Shown here: in pieces, positions 37,549 to 47,610 of the stretch | How the letters are laid out: each line of letters starts with the position of its first letter | Numbering within the stretch: position 1 is the stretch's first letter | DNA from: Modestobacter marinus | Lineage (GTDB): Bacteria > Actinomycetota > Actinomycetes > Mycobacteriales > Geodermatophilaceae | DNA length: 64,000 nucleotides | Direction of reading: 5' to 3' | NCBI RefSeq assembly: GCF_011758655.1 | Contig: NZ_JAAMPA010000001.1 | Coordinates: 2,418,001-2,482,000 of the forward strand | Notes under the pieces: generated by a model | The model's database searches: none | Told to the model about the DNA's origin: nothing | What the model saw: the letters and a program-made list of their open reading frames with translations, nothing else | Translations under genes and position numbers: made by a program

Positions 37549-38015
37549 CCGGCGCGCGGGCGACCGGGGACGCGCCCTGGGACCTGTCGTTCCTCCGGGT
37601 GGGGCTGCTGGTCACCGCGGCGGTGACCGCGGTGGCCGCGGTCGTCGTCGGTGTGGCGCTGAGCTGGGCCGACGCCCTGACCGTGGTCGTCGGCGCGGTC
37701 GTCGTCACGGCGTTCTTCTGCATCTCGGGGCTGGTCGTCGCCTGGGCCGGCAAGGTGGACGACACCTGGACGATGCCGGCGGCGCTGGGCACGTTCGGGC
37801 TCAAGGCGCTGGTGCTGTTCCCGCTGCTGACCGGCCTGCCGGCCGAGGGGTGGCCGGACCGCCGGGTGCTGGCCTGGACGGTGGTCGTGGGCGCCCTGCT
37901 GTGGAGCGGTGTGCAGCTGCGCTGGGTCTGGACCAGGCAGCTCTTCTACGTCCCGCCGCCCACCCCGCCGGGGGAGCGGGAGCGTTCCCCGGAAAACCCG
38001 GCGCCGCACGGCTGA
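37545..38015 (+). CDS. Membrane protein at the head of the ATP synthase operon (Rv1303-like)
   Basis: 156 residues, four predicted membrane segments (~18-40, ~47-65, ~80-97, ~110-130) and a short charged tail. It overlaps wecA by four bases (GTGA). The position and topology agree with the atpI-like protein Rv1303 in mycobacteria. AtpI-type proteins are thought to help assemble the c-ring or transport Mg2+; direct sequence similarity is weak, so the role is inferred from context. Confidence 0.7.
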   Translation: MTGARATGDAPWDLSFLRVGLLVTAAVTAVAAVVVGVALSWADALTVVVGAVVVTAFFCISGLVVAWAGKVDDTWTMPAALGTFGLKALVLFPLLTGLPAEGWPDRRVLAWTVVVGALLWSGVQLRWVWTRQLFYVPPPTPPGERERSPENPAPHG

Positions 38016-38029
38016 TAGTGTCCGAACCG

Positions 38030-38353
38030 ATGGCCGAGGACACCTCCGAACCTGGGGGCGCTCGACCACGACCTGCGCGCGCAGCTCGTCAGCCCAGTGG
38101 GGCCGACATGGGCTGGGCGGTCACCGGGACGCTCCTGTCCGGGATGGCGGTGTGGGGCGGGGTCGGGTGGCTGATCGACCAGTGGCTGGACACGCGAGTG
38201 TTCTTCCCGGTCGGGATCATCCTCGGCGTGACGGTGGCCATCTACGTGGTGGTCAAGACCTACGGCGAACCCGACCCGGCCCCCGGGCGGGACGCCGGAA
38301 ACCCCCCGGGCGGACGACGGAGCCGGCCCAGGACGCAGAAGGGACAACGGTGA
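38030..38353 (+). CDS. AtpZ/AtpI-family ATP synthase assembly protein
   Basis: 107 residues. Two hydrophobic segments (~31-50 and ~60-80) flank the loop GWLIDQWLDTRVFFPVGIILG, the typical pattern of the AtpZ/F0F1-ATPase subunit family (Ca2+/Mg2+ transporter annotation). The tail is Arg/Gly/Pro-rich. ATG at 38030 is used; GTG at 38018, three bases past the preceding stop, is a plausible alternative with coupling. atpB overlaps its stop (GTGA). Confidence 0.78.
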   Translation: MAEDTSEPGGARPRPARAARQPSGADMGWAVTGTLLSGMAVWGGVGWLIDQWLDTRVFFPVGIILGVTVAIYVVVKTYGEPDPAPGRDAGNPPGGRRSRPRTQKGQR

Positions 38354-39177
38354 CCTCCAGCGCCCACGCGCTCGGCGACGTGCTCGCTGTGGAGAGCGAC
38401 CCCGGCGGCGGCTTCACGCCCCCGGGCATCGGTGAGTTCTACCCCGAGGTCCTGACCAGCTTCTCGGTGCTGGGTGTGGGTTTCGAGATCACCCGCATCA
38501 CGATCATCGCCTGGGTGGCCACGCTGGCCATGATCGCCTTCCTGGTCCTCACGGTCCGCAAGGCGCAGATCGTCCCCGGCAAGATGCAGTTCATCGGCGA
38601 GACCGGCTACTCGTTCATCCGCGACGGGATCGCCCGTGACGTCGTCGGCCCCAAGGGCCTGCCGTTCGCGCCGTTCCTGGCCTCGCTGTTCTTCTTCATC
38701 CTGGCGAACAACCTGATGGCGATCATCCCGTTCGCCCAGATCTCGCCGATGTCGAAGTTCGCCTTCCCGCTGGTGCTGGCGCTGATCTGCTGGGTCGTCT
38801 ACATCGTGGTCGGCATCAAGAACCAGGGGCTGTGGCCCTACTTCCGGGACATCATGTTCCTGCCCGGCGTGCCGAAGCCGATGTACATCCTGATCACGCC
38901 GCTGGAGCTGCTGCAGAACTTCATCGTCCGGCCGTTCACGCTGGCGATCCGGCTCTTCGCGAACATGTTCGCCGGCCACATGCTGCTGGTGACCTTCGCG
39001 CTCGGCGCCACCTACCTGCTCACCGTCGGCAACCTCTCGGCCGTGTTCGGGCCCATCTCCGCGCTGATGGCGATCGTGATGACGTTCTTCGAGCTGCTGG
39101 TCATCTTCCTGCAGGCCTACGTCTTCACGATGCTGATGGGCACCTACCTCAACGGTTCCGTCGAAGCGGCCCACTGA
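38350..39177 (+). CDS. atpB: ATP synthase Fo subunit a
   Basis: 275 residues, five to six membrane helices. Subunit a provides the proton half-channels. The essential arginine is in the helix [15 protein letters not shown], close to the c-ring interface, and the preceding LLQNFIVRP belongs to the same motif. GTG at 38350 overlaps the upstream gene. First structural gene of the atp set. Confidence 0.95.
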   Translation: MTSSAHALGDVLAVESDPGGGFTPPGIGEFYPEVLTSFSVLGVGFEITRITIIAWVATLAMIAFLVLTVRKAQIVPGKMQFIGETGYSFIRDGIARDVVGPKGLPFAPFLASLFFFILANNLMAIIPFAQISPMSKFAFPLVLALICWVVYIVVGIKNQGLWPYFRDIMFLPGVPKPMYILITPLELLQNFIVRPFTLAIRLFANMFAGHMLLVTFALGATYLLTVGNLSAVFGPISALMAIVMTFFELLVIFLQAYVFTMLMGTYLNGSVEAAH

Positions 39178-39244
39178 CCGCACCACGGTGGTCCGCCCGT
39201 CGGGCCGCTCCCCAGAACTGCACCACCCGCAGGACCCCGCCAGC

Positions 39245-39264
39245 CGCCCGGTGACCACCGGGCG
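39245..39264 (+). other. Hairpin before the atpE ribosome site
   Basis: CGCCCGGT and ACCGGGCG form an 8-bp stem with a four-base loop, nine bases before AGGAGGA. It may protect or expose the translation start of atpE, whose product is needed in about ten copies per complex. Confidence 0.45.
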
Positions 39265-39289
39265 ACCGACACAGGAGGAACACCCCGCA

Positions 39290-39520
39290 ATGATCGAGGT
39301 ACTCGCAGAGCTCGAGGGCAGCATCGGTTCGGTCGGCTACGGCATCGCCACGATCGGCCCCGGCATCGGTGTGGGCCTCGTCTGGGCCGCCTACATCCAG
39401 GCCACCGCGCGCCAGCCCGAGTCGGCCGGCCTGACCCGTACCTACGCCTTCCTGGGCTTCGCCCTGGCCGAGGCGCTGGCGCTGATCGGCTTCGTCGCCC
39501 CCCTCGTCTACGGCACCTGA
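39290..39520 (+). CDS. atpE: ATP synthase Fo subunit c
   Basis: 76 residues, two membrane helices with a polar loop (ARQPES). The first helix has the glycine-rich [13 protein letters not shown], the second the essential proton-binding glutamate in [12 protein letters not shown] strong AGGAGGA site precedes the ATG. This is the target of bedaquiline in mycobacteria. Confidence 0.96.
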   Translation: MIEVLAELEGSIGSVGYGIATIGPGIGVGLVWAAYIQATARQPESAGLTRTYAFLGFALAEALALIGFVAPLVYGT

Positions 39521-39574
39521 TCCCACTCGTCGGACGAGTTCGGTCACTGACACCCAGACGAGGACGTTGAGAGC

Positions 39575-40186
39575 ATGAGCATCTTGGCTGCGGAGAGCGC
39601 GAACCCGCTCCTCCCGCCCGTCGGCGAGATCATCGTCGGCCTGATCGCCTTCGCGGTCCTGCTCTTCGTGGTGGTCAAGTTCGTCGCCCCGCGGTTCGAG
39701 CAGGTCTTCCAGGCACGCCGTGCGGCGATCGAGGGCGGCATCGAGCGGGCCGAGGCCATGCAGGCCGAGGCCAAGGCGGCGCTGGAGCAGTACCGGGCCC
39801 AGCTCGCCGAGGCCCGCAACGAGGCCGCGCAGATCCGGGACTCCGCCCGGGCCGAGGGGCAGCAGATCATCGAGCAGCTGCGCGCCCAGGCCCAGGAGGA
39901 GTCGGCTCGCATCGTGGCCCGTGGCGAGGAGCAGCTCGCTGCCTCCCGTCAGCAGGTCGTGGCCGAGCTGCGTGGCCAGATCGGCACCCTCGCCGTCGAG
40001 CTGGCCGGCCGGGTGGTCGGCGAGTCGCTGGCCGACGACGCCCGCCGCAGCGGGACCGTCGACCGGTTCCTCGACGAGCTGGACCAGATGGCCGTGAGCA
40101 ACCCCGCCGGGGACGGCGCGGTGCAGCCGGCGGCGACCACCGGCAACACCGGCAGCTCGGTGTACGTCCCCGAGGGCAAGCGCTGA
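39575..40186 (+). CDS. atpF: ATP synthase Fo subunit b
   Basis: 203 residues. One N-terminal membrane helix (~14-36) and a long charged coiled coil (~45-150) that forms the peripheral stalk with subunit delta. A Gly/Thr/Ser tail follows. atpH starts on the last base of its stop (TGATG). Confidence 0.95.
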   Translation: MSILAAESANPLLPPVGEIIVGLIAFAVLLFVVVKFVAPRFEQVFQARRAAIEGGIERAEAMQAEAKAALEQYRAQLAEARNEAAQIRDSARAEGQQIIEQLRAQAQEESARIVARGEEQLAASRQQVVAELRGQIGTLAVELAGRVVGESLADDARRSGTVDRFLDELDQMAVSNPAGDGAVQPAATTGNTGSSVYVPEGKR

Positions 40187-41016
40187 TGCACGCCTCCAGC
40201 CGGGCCGCGATGGAGGAGTCGCGGGCGAGCCTCCAGGAGAAGTCGCAGGGGGCTCGCAGCCGCAACCACGGTGACGTGCTGCTCACCCTGTCCGACGAGC
40301 TGTTCGCCGTGGCGGACCTCCTGGACGGCCAGCCGTCGCTCCGGCGGGCGCTCTCGGACGCCTCGGTGCGGCCCGACGACCGCGCCGGCCTGGCGCGGCG
40401 ACTGCTCTCCGGCCAGCTCGGTGCCGACACCATGTCGGTCGTCGAGACGGTCGCGCGGCAGCGCTGGTCGCGGCCCCGGGACCTGGTGGAGGCCACCGAG
40501 ACCCTCGGCACCGAGGCCGCGCTGGACGCCGCCGACGCGCGCGGGGAGCTGGAGGGCGTCGAGGACGAGCTGTTCCGGTTCGGCCGCATCGTGGCCGGCG
40601 ACGCCGACCTCGCCCGCATCCTCGGCGACCGGTCCGCACCCCGGGAGGGCAAGACCGCCCTCCTGGACCGGCTGCTGGCCGGCCGGGTCAGCCCGGTGAC
40701 CGAGCGGCTGGTGCGGAACGCCCTGACGAGCTCGCACGTGCACAACCCGGAGAACGAGGTCGAGCGGCTGTCCACGATGGCCGCCCGGCGCCGGGGACGT
40801 TCGGTCGCGCACGTGACCTCCGCCGTCCCGTTGACGGCCGCGCAGGAGCAGCGGCTCATCGACGTGCTCGGCCGCCTGTACGGGCGGACGATGGGCCTGC
40901 AGGTCCAGGTCGACCCCGACGTGCTCGGTGGCCTGGTCGTCCGGGTGGACGACGAGGTCATCAACGGCAGCATCGCTGCGCGACTCGAGGCCAGCGGCCG
41001 GCGGCTCGCCGGCTGA
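40186..41016 (+). CDS. atpH: ATP synthase F1 subunit delta
   Basis: 276 residues, longer than the ~180 of E. coli delta because of an N-terminal extension (~60-90 residues), as is usual in actinobacteria. It links F1 to the peripheral stalk. The C-terminal domain ([20 protein letters not shown], and [21 protein letters not shown]) is the standard delta/OSCP signature. Translationally coupled to atpF. Confidence 0.94.
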   Translation: MHASSRAAMEESRASLQEKSQGARSRNHGDVLLTLSDELFAVADLLDGQPSLRRALSDASVRPDDRAGLARRLLSGQLGADTMSVVETVARQRWSRPRDLVEATETLGTEAALDAADARGELEGVEDELFRFGRIVAGDADLARILGDRSAPREGKTALLDRLLAGRVSPVTERLVRNALTSSHVHNPENEVERLSTMAARRRGRSVAHVTSAVPLTAAQEQRLIDVLGRLYGRTMGLQVQVDPDVLGGLVVRVDDEVINGSIAARLEASGRRLAG

Positions 41017-41081
41017 CCCAGCTCGACCGGCACCGCCGCACCGCACCACCACAGACACCAGCAGGAAGAGGACGCAGAGCC

Positions 41082-42719
41082 ATGGCCGAGCTGACGATCT
41101 CCGCGGACGAGATCCGCAGTGCCATCCAGAACTACGTCACCGACTACACCCCGGACGTCTCCCGGGAAGAGGTCGGGGTCGTCACCGAGGCCGGCGACGG
41201 CATCGCCCGGGTCGAGGGCCTGCCCTCGGTCATGACCAACGAGCTGCTCGAGTTCGAGGGCGGTGTGCGTGGCCTGGCCCTGAACCTCGACGTGCGCGAG
41301 GTCGGCGTCGTCATCCTCGGTGACTTCTCCGGCATCGAGGAGGGCCAGACGGTCCGCCGGACCGGCGAGGTCCTCTCGGTGCCCGTCGGCGACGGCTTCC
41401 TCGGCCGGGTCGTCGACCCGCTGGGCAACGCCATCGACGGTGGCAGCCCGATCGAGACCACCACCCGTCGCGCCCTCGAGCTGCAGGCGCCCACCGTGGT
41501 GCAGCGGCAGTCGGTGCACGAGCCGATGCAGACCGGCATCAAGGCGATCGACGCGATGACGCCGATCGGCCGCGGCCAGCGTCAGCTGATCATCGGTGAC
41601 CGGCAGACCGGCAAGTCGGCGATCGCGCTGGACACGATCATCAACCAGAAGCAGGCCTGGGCGACCGGTGACCCGGCCCAGCAGGTGCGCTGCATCTACG
41701 TGGCGGTCGGCCAGAAGGGCTCGACGATCGCGGCGACCAAGGCCGCGCTCGAGGACGCCGGCGCGATGGAGTACACGACCATCGTCGCCGCTCCCGCCTC
41801 CGAGGCAGCCGGCTTCAAGTACATCGCCCCCTACACCGGCTCGGCCATCGGCCAGCACTGGATGTACGAGGGCAAGCACGTCCTGATCGTGTTCGACGAC
41901 CTGTCCAAGCAGGCCGAGGCCTACCGCGCCGTCTCCCTGCTGCTGCGCCGCCCGCCGGGCCGTGAGGCCTACCCCGGCGACGTCTTCTACTTGCACTCCC
42001 GTCTGCTCGAGCGTTGCGCGAAGCTCAACGACGAGCTGGGCGCGGGCTCGATGACCGGCCTGCCGCTGATCGAGACCAAGGGCAACGACGTCTCGGCCTA
42101 CATCCCGACGAACGTCATCTCGATCACCGACGGCCAGATCTTCCTGGAGACCGGGCTCTTCAACTCCGGTGTCCGCCCGGCGATCAACGTGGGCATCTCG
42201 GTGTCCCGCGTGGGTGGCTCGGCGCAGATCAAGGCGATGAAGTCGGTCGCCGGCCGCCTGCGCCTGGACCTCGCCCAGTTCCGTGAGCTGGAGGCCTTCG
42301 CCTCCTTCTCCTCGGACCTGGACGCCTCCAGCCGGGCCACGCTGGACCGTGGCCAGCGCCTGGTCGAGCTGCTCAAGCAGGGCCAGTACTCGCCGTTCCC
42401 GGTCGAGCGCGAGGTCGTCTCGCTGTGGCTCGGTACCACCGGCAAGCTGGACAAGGTGCCCGTCGCCGACGTCCGCCGCTTCGAGGCGGAGTTCCTGGAG
42501 TTCGTCGAGCGGGGCGACAACGTCGTCTTCGACTCGATCCGGAGCTCCAAGAAGCTCGAGGACGACACGGTCGCCAGCCTGGAGCGGTCGGTCGAGGCCT
42601 TCTACGGCCGGTTCACCACCTCCGACGGCGAGTCGCTGCAGGTCAACGAGCCCGAGGCCGAGGCCATGGACGCCCGCGAGCGGGGCCAGGAGACCGTCCA
42701 GGTCAAGCGGGCCGGCTGA
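41082..42719 (+). CDS. atpA: ATP synthase F1 subunit alpha
   Basis: 545 residues. Non-catalytic nucleotide-binding subunit. P-loop GDRQTGKSA (Lys178); the arginine-finger region [11 protein letters not shown]-terminal extension (~30 residues, ending QVKRAG) as in actinobacteria, where it suppresses ATP hydrolysis in mycobacteria. A GGAAGAGG-type site stands before the ATG. Confidence 0.97.
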   Translation: MAELTISADEIRSAIQNYVTDYTPDVSREEVGVVTEAGDGIARVEGLPSVMTNELLEFEGGVRGLALNLDVREVGVVILGDFSGIEEGQTVRRTGEVLSVPVGDGFLGRVVDPLGNAIDGGSPIETTTRRALELQAPTVVQRQSVHEPMQTGIKAIDAMTPIGRGQRQLIIGDRQTGKSAIALDTIINQKQAWATGDPAQQVRCIYVAVGQKGSTIAATKAALEDAGAMEYTTIVAAPASEAAGFKYIAPYTGSAIGQHWMYEGKHVLIVFDDLSKQAEAYRAVSLLLRRPPGREAYPGDVFYLHSRLLERCAKLNDELGAGSMTGLPLIETKGNDVSAYIPTNVISITDGQIFLETGLFNSGVRPAINVGISVSRVGGSAQIKAMKSVAGRLRLDLAQFRELEAFASFSSDLDASSRATLDRGQRLVELLKQGQYSPFPVEREVVSLWLGTTGKLDKVPVADVRRFEAEFLEFVERGDNVVFDSIRSSKKLEDDTVASLERSVEAFYGRFTTSDGESLQVNEPEAEAMDARERGQETVQVKRAG

Positions 42720-42721
42720 CG

Positions 42722-43690
42722 ATGGCCGGTTCCCTCCGCGCGCTGCGCCGCCGGATCCGCTCCACCCAGTCGACGAAGAAGATCTTCTCGGCCCAGGAGC
42801 TGATCGCCGGTGCGCGCATCGTGCGTGCCCAGGCCCGGGTGGAGGCCTCCAAGCCCTACGCCCGGGAGATCACCCGCGTGCTGTCGGCGCTGGCCGGCTC
42901 GGCGAGCCTGGACCACCCGCTGCTGACCGAGCGCGAGAACCCCCGGCGGGTCGCCGTCCTGGTGATCACCTCCGACCGCGGGTTCGCCGGCTCCTACAAC
43001 GTCAACGTGCTGCGGCGCACCGAGGAGCTCCTCGCCCTGCTCCGCAACGAGGGCAAGGAGCCGCTCCTGTACGTCGTCGGCCGCAAGGGCGAGACGTACT
43101 ACCGGTTCCGCGACCGGGACATGGAGGAGACCTGGACCGGGTTCTCCGAGCAGCCCGGGTACGAGAACGCGCAGGACATCGGCCGCACCCTCATCGCCGC
43201 CTTCACCGCTGGTGAGGACGACGACGAGACCGGCGCCGGCGCTGACGACGTGCTCGGCGTGGACGAGCTGCACATCGTCTACACCGAGTTCCGGTCCCTG
43301 CTCTCCCAGGTGCCGGTGGCCAACCGGATGGCCCCGCTGGTCGTCGAGGAGGTCGACGAGCTGCGGGACGACCGCGACGCCCAGGTCGAGGAGGCACGCA
43401 GCTCCGACATCACCCCGGCGTACGAGTTCGAGCCGTCGGCCGAGCAGCTGCTCGACGCGTTGCTGCCCAAGTACGTGACCACCCGGATCTACGCGGCACT
43501 GCTCGAGGCGGCGGCGTCGGAGTCGGCCTCCCGCCGGCGGGCGATGAAGTCGGCCTCGGACAACGCCGAGGAGCTGGCCAAGAACCTCGCCCGGCAGGCC
43601 AACCAGGCCCGCCAGGCCGAGATCACGCAGGAGATCAGCGAGATCGTCGGTGGCGCCGACGCGCTGGTGTCGGCCAACGCCGACGACTGA
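42722..43690 (+). CDS. atpG: ATP synthase F1 subunit gamma
   Basis: 322 residues. The rotor shaft: long N- and C-terminal coiled-coil helices surround a Rossmann-like domain. [14 protein letters not shown] is diagnostic. An acidic insert ([12 protein letters not shown], ~residues 164-176) corresponds to the gamma loop specific to actinobacteria that regulates hydrolysis. The ATG is two bases after the atpA stop. Confidence 0.95.
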   Translation: MAGSLRALRRRIRSTQSTKKIFSAQELIAGARIVRAQARVEASKPYAREITRVLSALAGSASLDHPLLTERENPRRVAVLVITSDRGFAGSYNVNVLRRTEELLALLRNEGKEPLLYVVGRKGETYYRFRDRDMEETWTGFSEQPGYENAQDIGRTLIAAFTAGEDDDETGAGADDVLGVDELHIVYTEFRSLLSQVPVANRMAPLVVEEVDELRDDRDAQVEEARSSDITPAYEFEPSAEQLLDALLPKYVTTRIYAALLEAAASESASRRRAMKSASDNAEELAKNLARQANQARQAEITQEISEIVGGADALVSANADD

Positions 43691-45226
<1,536 letters not shown>

Positions 45227-45241
45227 GCCCGGGCCTCCTCG

Positions 45242-45261
45242 CCCCGTCGCGCGCGACGGGG
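45242..45261 (+). terminator. Palindrome after atpD
   Basis: CCCCGTCGCGCGCGACGGGG is a perfect 20-base palindrome 15 bases after the stop, followed by a second one (GGAGGGGCCCCTCC, 45261-45274). Confidence 0.6.
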
Positions 45262-45283
45262 GAGGGGCCCCTCCGCGCCGCGC

Positions 45284-45324
45284 GCAACGGCCGGGCACCC
45301 CTTCGGGGGGTGCCCGGCCGTTGC
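45284..45324 (+). terminator. 18-bp hairpin after atpD
   Basis: GCAACGGCCGGGCACCCC pairs perfectly with GGGGTGCCCGGCCGTTGC around the loop TTCGG, a stable tetraloop-like turn. It should end most transcripts arriving from atpD. Confidence 0.75.
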
Positions 45325-45461
45325 CGTTCCCGGGTGGCCGGCGCGGGCCCCGGTGCCGGTGCGCGCCCGTCCGGGCGCGGGCGACCGGTGACGGTCCGCG
45401 CCTGCACGACACCGGCGTGCAAACGGCACGCCATCCGATCGGGTGGCCGGGAGCAGAGGTG

Positions 45462-45488
45462 CTCAAGTCCTGGCCATCAGGTGACGAC
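45462..45488 (+). promoter_or_regulatory. Candidate sigma-28/FliA-like promoter
   Basis: CTCA (45462-45465), 17 bases, then GACGAC (45483-45488), which resembles the FliA/WhiG class of actinobacterial promoters (CTCA or TAAA, then GCCGAA or GCCGATAA). Four of six -10 bases agree. It lies about 50 bases before the small gene. Confidence 0.3.
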
Positions 45489-45538
45489 CATGTCCACCAG
45501 CACGTCCGAGCAGCGGACGTCACGCACAGGAGTACGAC

Positions 45539-45787
45539 GTGCACACCTGGGGTCTGGCAGCGGCGCTGCGCGGTGGGACGGCGATGACGGCGACCTCGGT
45601 GGGCGACCCGGCCCGCCACGAGGCCTCGGCGGACGACGTCCTGGAGTGGAGCTGGCCGCCGTACGCGCCGCTGCCCGTGGAGGGCGAGCCGTTCGACACC
45701 GCCGAGTGGGCGCCGCCATCGGTGGTCTGGCACCCCCAGTTGCGGCTGGGGCGCTGGACGGTGGTCTACCGCCGCACCGTCTGCTGA
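45539..45787 (+). CDS. Small tryptophan-rich protein of unknown function
   Basis: 82 residues. CAGGAG is seven bases before the GTG, and third positions are almost all G or C, so it is probably expressed. The C-terminal half is rich in Trp and Pro (VLEWSWPPYAPLP, FDTAEWAPPSVVWHPQ). No cysteine cluster or membrane segment. An internal ATG at 45584 could give a 67-residue form. I do not recognise the family. It sits inside what is normally an uninterrupted atpD-atpC pair, and has its own possible promoter, so it looks like an insertion unrelated to ATP synthesis. Confidence 0.6.
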   Translation: MHTWGLAAALRGGTAMTATSVGDPARHEASADDVLEWSWPPYAPLPVEGEPFDTAEWAPPSVVWHPQLRLGRWTVVYRRTVC

Positions 45788-45905
45788 CCGGACCCGCTGC
45801 GCCCGCGGGCCCCCAGGCCATGCCGTGGCCAGCGGTGCTCCCCCCATCGGGGCGGTGGCCGGCAGGGGTCGGCAGCCTGTGGCGGGACCTGGCCCCGGCC
45901 GCCGG

Positions 45906-45911
45906 TACAGT
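45906..45911 (+). promoter_or_regulatory. Candidate -10 box for atpC
   Basis: TACAGT lies 86 bases before the atpC GTG. No strong -35 is seen. It would restore transcription of atpC after the terminators behind atpD. Confidence 0.4.
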
Positions 45912-45997
45912 GTCAGGGACCCGCTGCCGCGTCCGTCCGGACCGGCGGCCCGCATCACCGGCCTGGCACGGGCGGTCGATGACCCTGGAGGACTGAC

Positions 45998-46387
45998 GTG
46001 GCGACCCTGCAGGTCGAGCTCGTGGCCGTGGAGAAGATGCTCTGGTCCGGTGAGGCCAGCATGGTCATCGCCCGCACGACCGAGGGTGAGCTCGGGGTCA
46101 TGCCCGGCCACGCGCCGCTGCTCGGTGAGCTGGCCCCCGGTGGGGTCGTCCGCATCCGCACCGAGTCCGGCGACGACCTGGTGGTCGCCGCCCACGGTGG
46201 TTTCCTCTCGGTGACCGAGCGCGGGGTGTCGATCCTGGCCGAGACGGCGGAGATCTCCTCCGACATCGACGTCGAGCGGGCCCGCGAGGCGCTCCGTCGC
46301 GCGGAGCAGGCCGGGGACGACCCGGAGGCGCTCGCCGCCGCCCGCCGGGCCCAGTCCCGGCTCCGCGCCGCCGGCCAGGACGCCTGA
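45998..46387 (+). CDS. atpC: ATP synthase F1 subunit epsilon
   Basis: 129 residues. N-terminal beta-sandwich (VELVAVEKMLWSGEA, GELGVMPGHAPLLGEL) and C-terminal helical hairpin (residues ~90-129) that can block rotation. GGAGGA is six bases before the GTG. Separated from atpD by 771 bases, whereas the two genes normally lie side by side. Confidence 0.95.
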   Translation: MATLQVELVAVEKMLWSGEASMVIARTTEGELGVMPGHAPLLGELAPGGVVRIRTESGDDLVVAAHGGFLSVTERGVSILAETAEISSDIDVERAREALRRAEQAGDDPEALAAARRAQSRLRAAGQDA

Positions 46388-46438
46388 CCGCCGGCTGAGT
46401 CCCTCCGCGACCCGCTCTCGGCCGACGAGCCCCGCCCG

Positions 46439-46843
46439 GTGACCACCGCTGTCCTGGTCCTCGTCGGGCTGCTGCTGGTCGCGCTGGTCGCCGCCTTCCT
46501 GCTGCGCCGCCGGTTCCTGCTCTCCGGGCTGGGGGCGGTCACCATGTGGCTGCGTGCGCCGGGCACCTCCCGGTGGGCCGTGGGCGTCGCCTGGTACTCC
46601 GGCGACATGCTGCTCTGGTACCGCGCCCTGTCGCTGTCGGTCCGCCCCAACCGGCGACTGTGCCGGGCGCAGTTCCAGGTCGACGCCCGGCGCCGTCCGA
46701 CCGCGGCGGACCTGTCGCTGCCCGACGAGAGCGTGATCCTCACCGTCCGCACCGGGTCCGGGCCGCAGGAGCTGGCGATGGACTCCTCGACGGTGACCGG
46801 GTTCCTGTCCTGGATCGAGTCCGCCCCGCCGGTCGACCGCTGA
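46439..46843 (+). CDS. DUF2550 membrane protein
   Basis: 134 residues. One N-terminal membrane helix (~3-22) and a cytosolic beta-rich domain of the DUF2550 family ([30 protein letters not shown]). Matches Rv1312, found next to atpC in mycobacteria. GTG start. Function unknown. Confidence 0.85.
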   Translation: MTTAVLVLVGLLLVALVAAFLLRRRFLLSGLGAVTMWLRAPGTSRWAVGVAWYSGDMLLWYRALSLSVRPNRRLCRAQFQVDARRRPTAADLSLPDESVILTVRTGSGPQELAMDSSTVTGFLSWIESAPPVDR

Positions 46844-46850
46844 CGGAGGA

Positions 46851-46891
46851 CCCCGCTGCCCCCACGCTCCGCGAGGACTCCCGCAGCGGGG
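46851..46891 (+). terminator. Hairpin, copy D (after DUF2550 gene)
   Basis: CCCCGCTGC pairs with GCAGCGGGG around a 23-base loop that begins CCCCACGCTC. It starts seven bases after the stop, preceded by CGGAGGA as in copy C. The loop lacks the GGCGGGCCCCT end of copies A-C. Confidence 0.6.
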
Positions 46892-46914
46892 CCGTCCGGT
46901 GGCCCAGGTGGTGT

Positions 46915-47520
46915 TCAGCCCTCCCGGGCCGCGCGCTGGGCGTGCACCCCGCTGTGGGCCCCGGGCTCCCAGAGCACGTCGCCGTCGGGGTTGGCGGCGC
47001 GGGCCAGGATGAACAGCAGGTCCGACAGCCGGTTGAGGTACCGAGCGGTCTCGGCGTTGGTGCCCTCGGCGTCGACCGCCAGCAACGCCCAGACGCTGCG
47101 CTCGGCCCGCCGGGCCACCGTCCGCGCCGTGTGCAGCAGTGCGGCGAGCGGCGTGCCCCCCGGGAGGACGAACGAGGTGAGCGCGGGCAGCTCGGCGTTG
47201 GCGGCGTCGCAGGCCGCCTCCAGCCGCTCGGTGTAGGCCGCGGTGATCCGCAGCGGCGGGTGCTCCGGCGCCTCCTGGATCGGGGTGGAGAGGTCGGCGC
47301 CCACGTCGAACAGGTCGTTCTGCACGCTGCGGAGCAGCCCGGTGACCTCGGCCGACGGCCCGCCCAGCGCCACGGCGACCCCGAGCGCGCTGTTGGTCTC
47401 GTCGACGTCGGCATAGGCGATCAGCCGCGGATCGGTCTTGGCCACCCGGGACATGTCCCCGAGGTGGGTCTGCCCGGCGTCACCGGTGCGGGTGTAGATG
47501 CGGGTCAGCCGGACGGTCAT
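46915..47520 (-). CDS. ATP:cob(I)alamin adenosyltransferase (PduO type)
   Basis: 201 residues. It adds the 5'-deoxyadenosyl group to cobalamin and delivers it to mutases. Family motifs: [14 protein letters not shown] (ATP phosphate binding), [12 protein letters not shown] and the C-terminal RRAERSVW...[14 protein letters not shown]. Located like Rv1314c, divergent from murA. It probably serves the ethylmalonyl-CoA mutase at 49368. A TAGGCT box ends six bases before the ATG, so the mRNA is leaderless. Confidence 0.93.
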   Translation of the reverse strand: MTVRLTRIYTRTGDAGQTHLGDMSRVAKTDPRLIAYADVDETNSALGVAVALGGPSAEVTGLLRSVQNDLFDVGADLSTPIQEAPEHPPLRITAAYTERLEAACDAANAELPALTSFVLPGGTPLAALLHTARTVARRAERSVWALLAVDAEGTNAETARYLNRLSDLLFILARAANPDGDVLWEPGAHSGVHAQRAAREG

Positions 47521-47526
47521 GGGCCG

Positions 47527-47532
47527 AGCCTA
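47527..47532 (-). promoter_or_regulatory. Leaderless -10 box of the adenosyltransferase gene
   Basis: TAGGCT on the minus strand, six bases before the ATG. Confidence 0.6.
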
Positions 47533-47597
47533 GGAGATGGACCTCGCCGCCCCCACCCCTCGCGGGCGCGGCGTGCGAGCCCGCGGCGGGGCCACCT

Positions 47598-47603
47598 TAG
47601 GCT
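47598..47603 (+). promoter_or_regulatory. Leaderless -10 box of murA
   Basis: TAGGCT on the plus strand, seven bases before the GTG. It is 65 bases from the identical divergent box of the adenosyltransferase gene. Confidence 0.6.
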
Positions 47604-47610
47604 GGGCGCC

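Larger units (their letters stand above)
45227..45538. other. Gene-free stretch after atpD
   Basis: 312 bases. It holds two hairpins close to the atpD stop (45242-45261 and 45284-45324) and a candidate sigma-28-like promoter (45462-45488) for the small gene at 45539. I see no RNA gene. Confidence 0.6.

Noticed and set aside
45489-45996. A plus-strand frame with ATG at 45489 running to 45996
   Set aside because: Arg/Gly/Pro-rich composition and poor third-position bias; the frame starting at 45539 has the ribosome site and bias.
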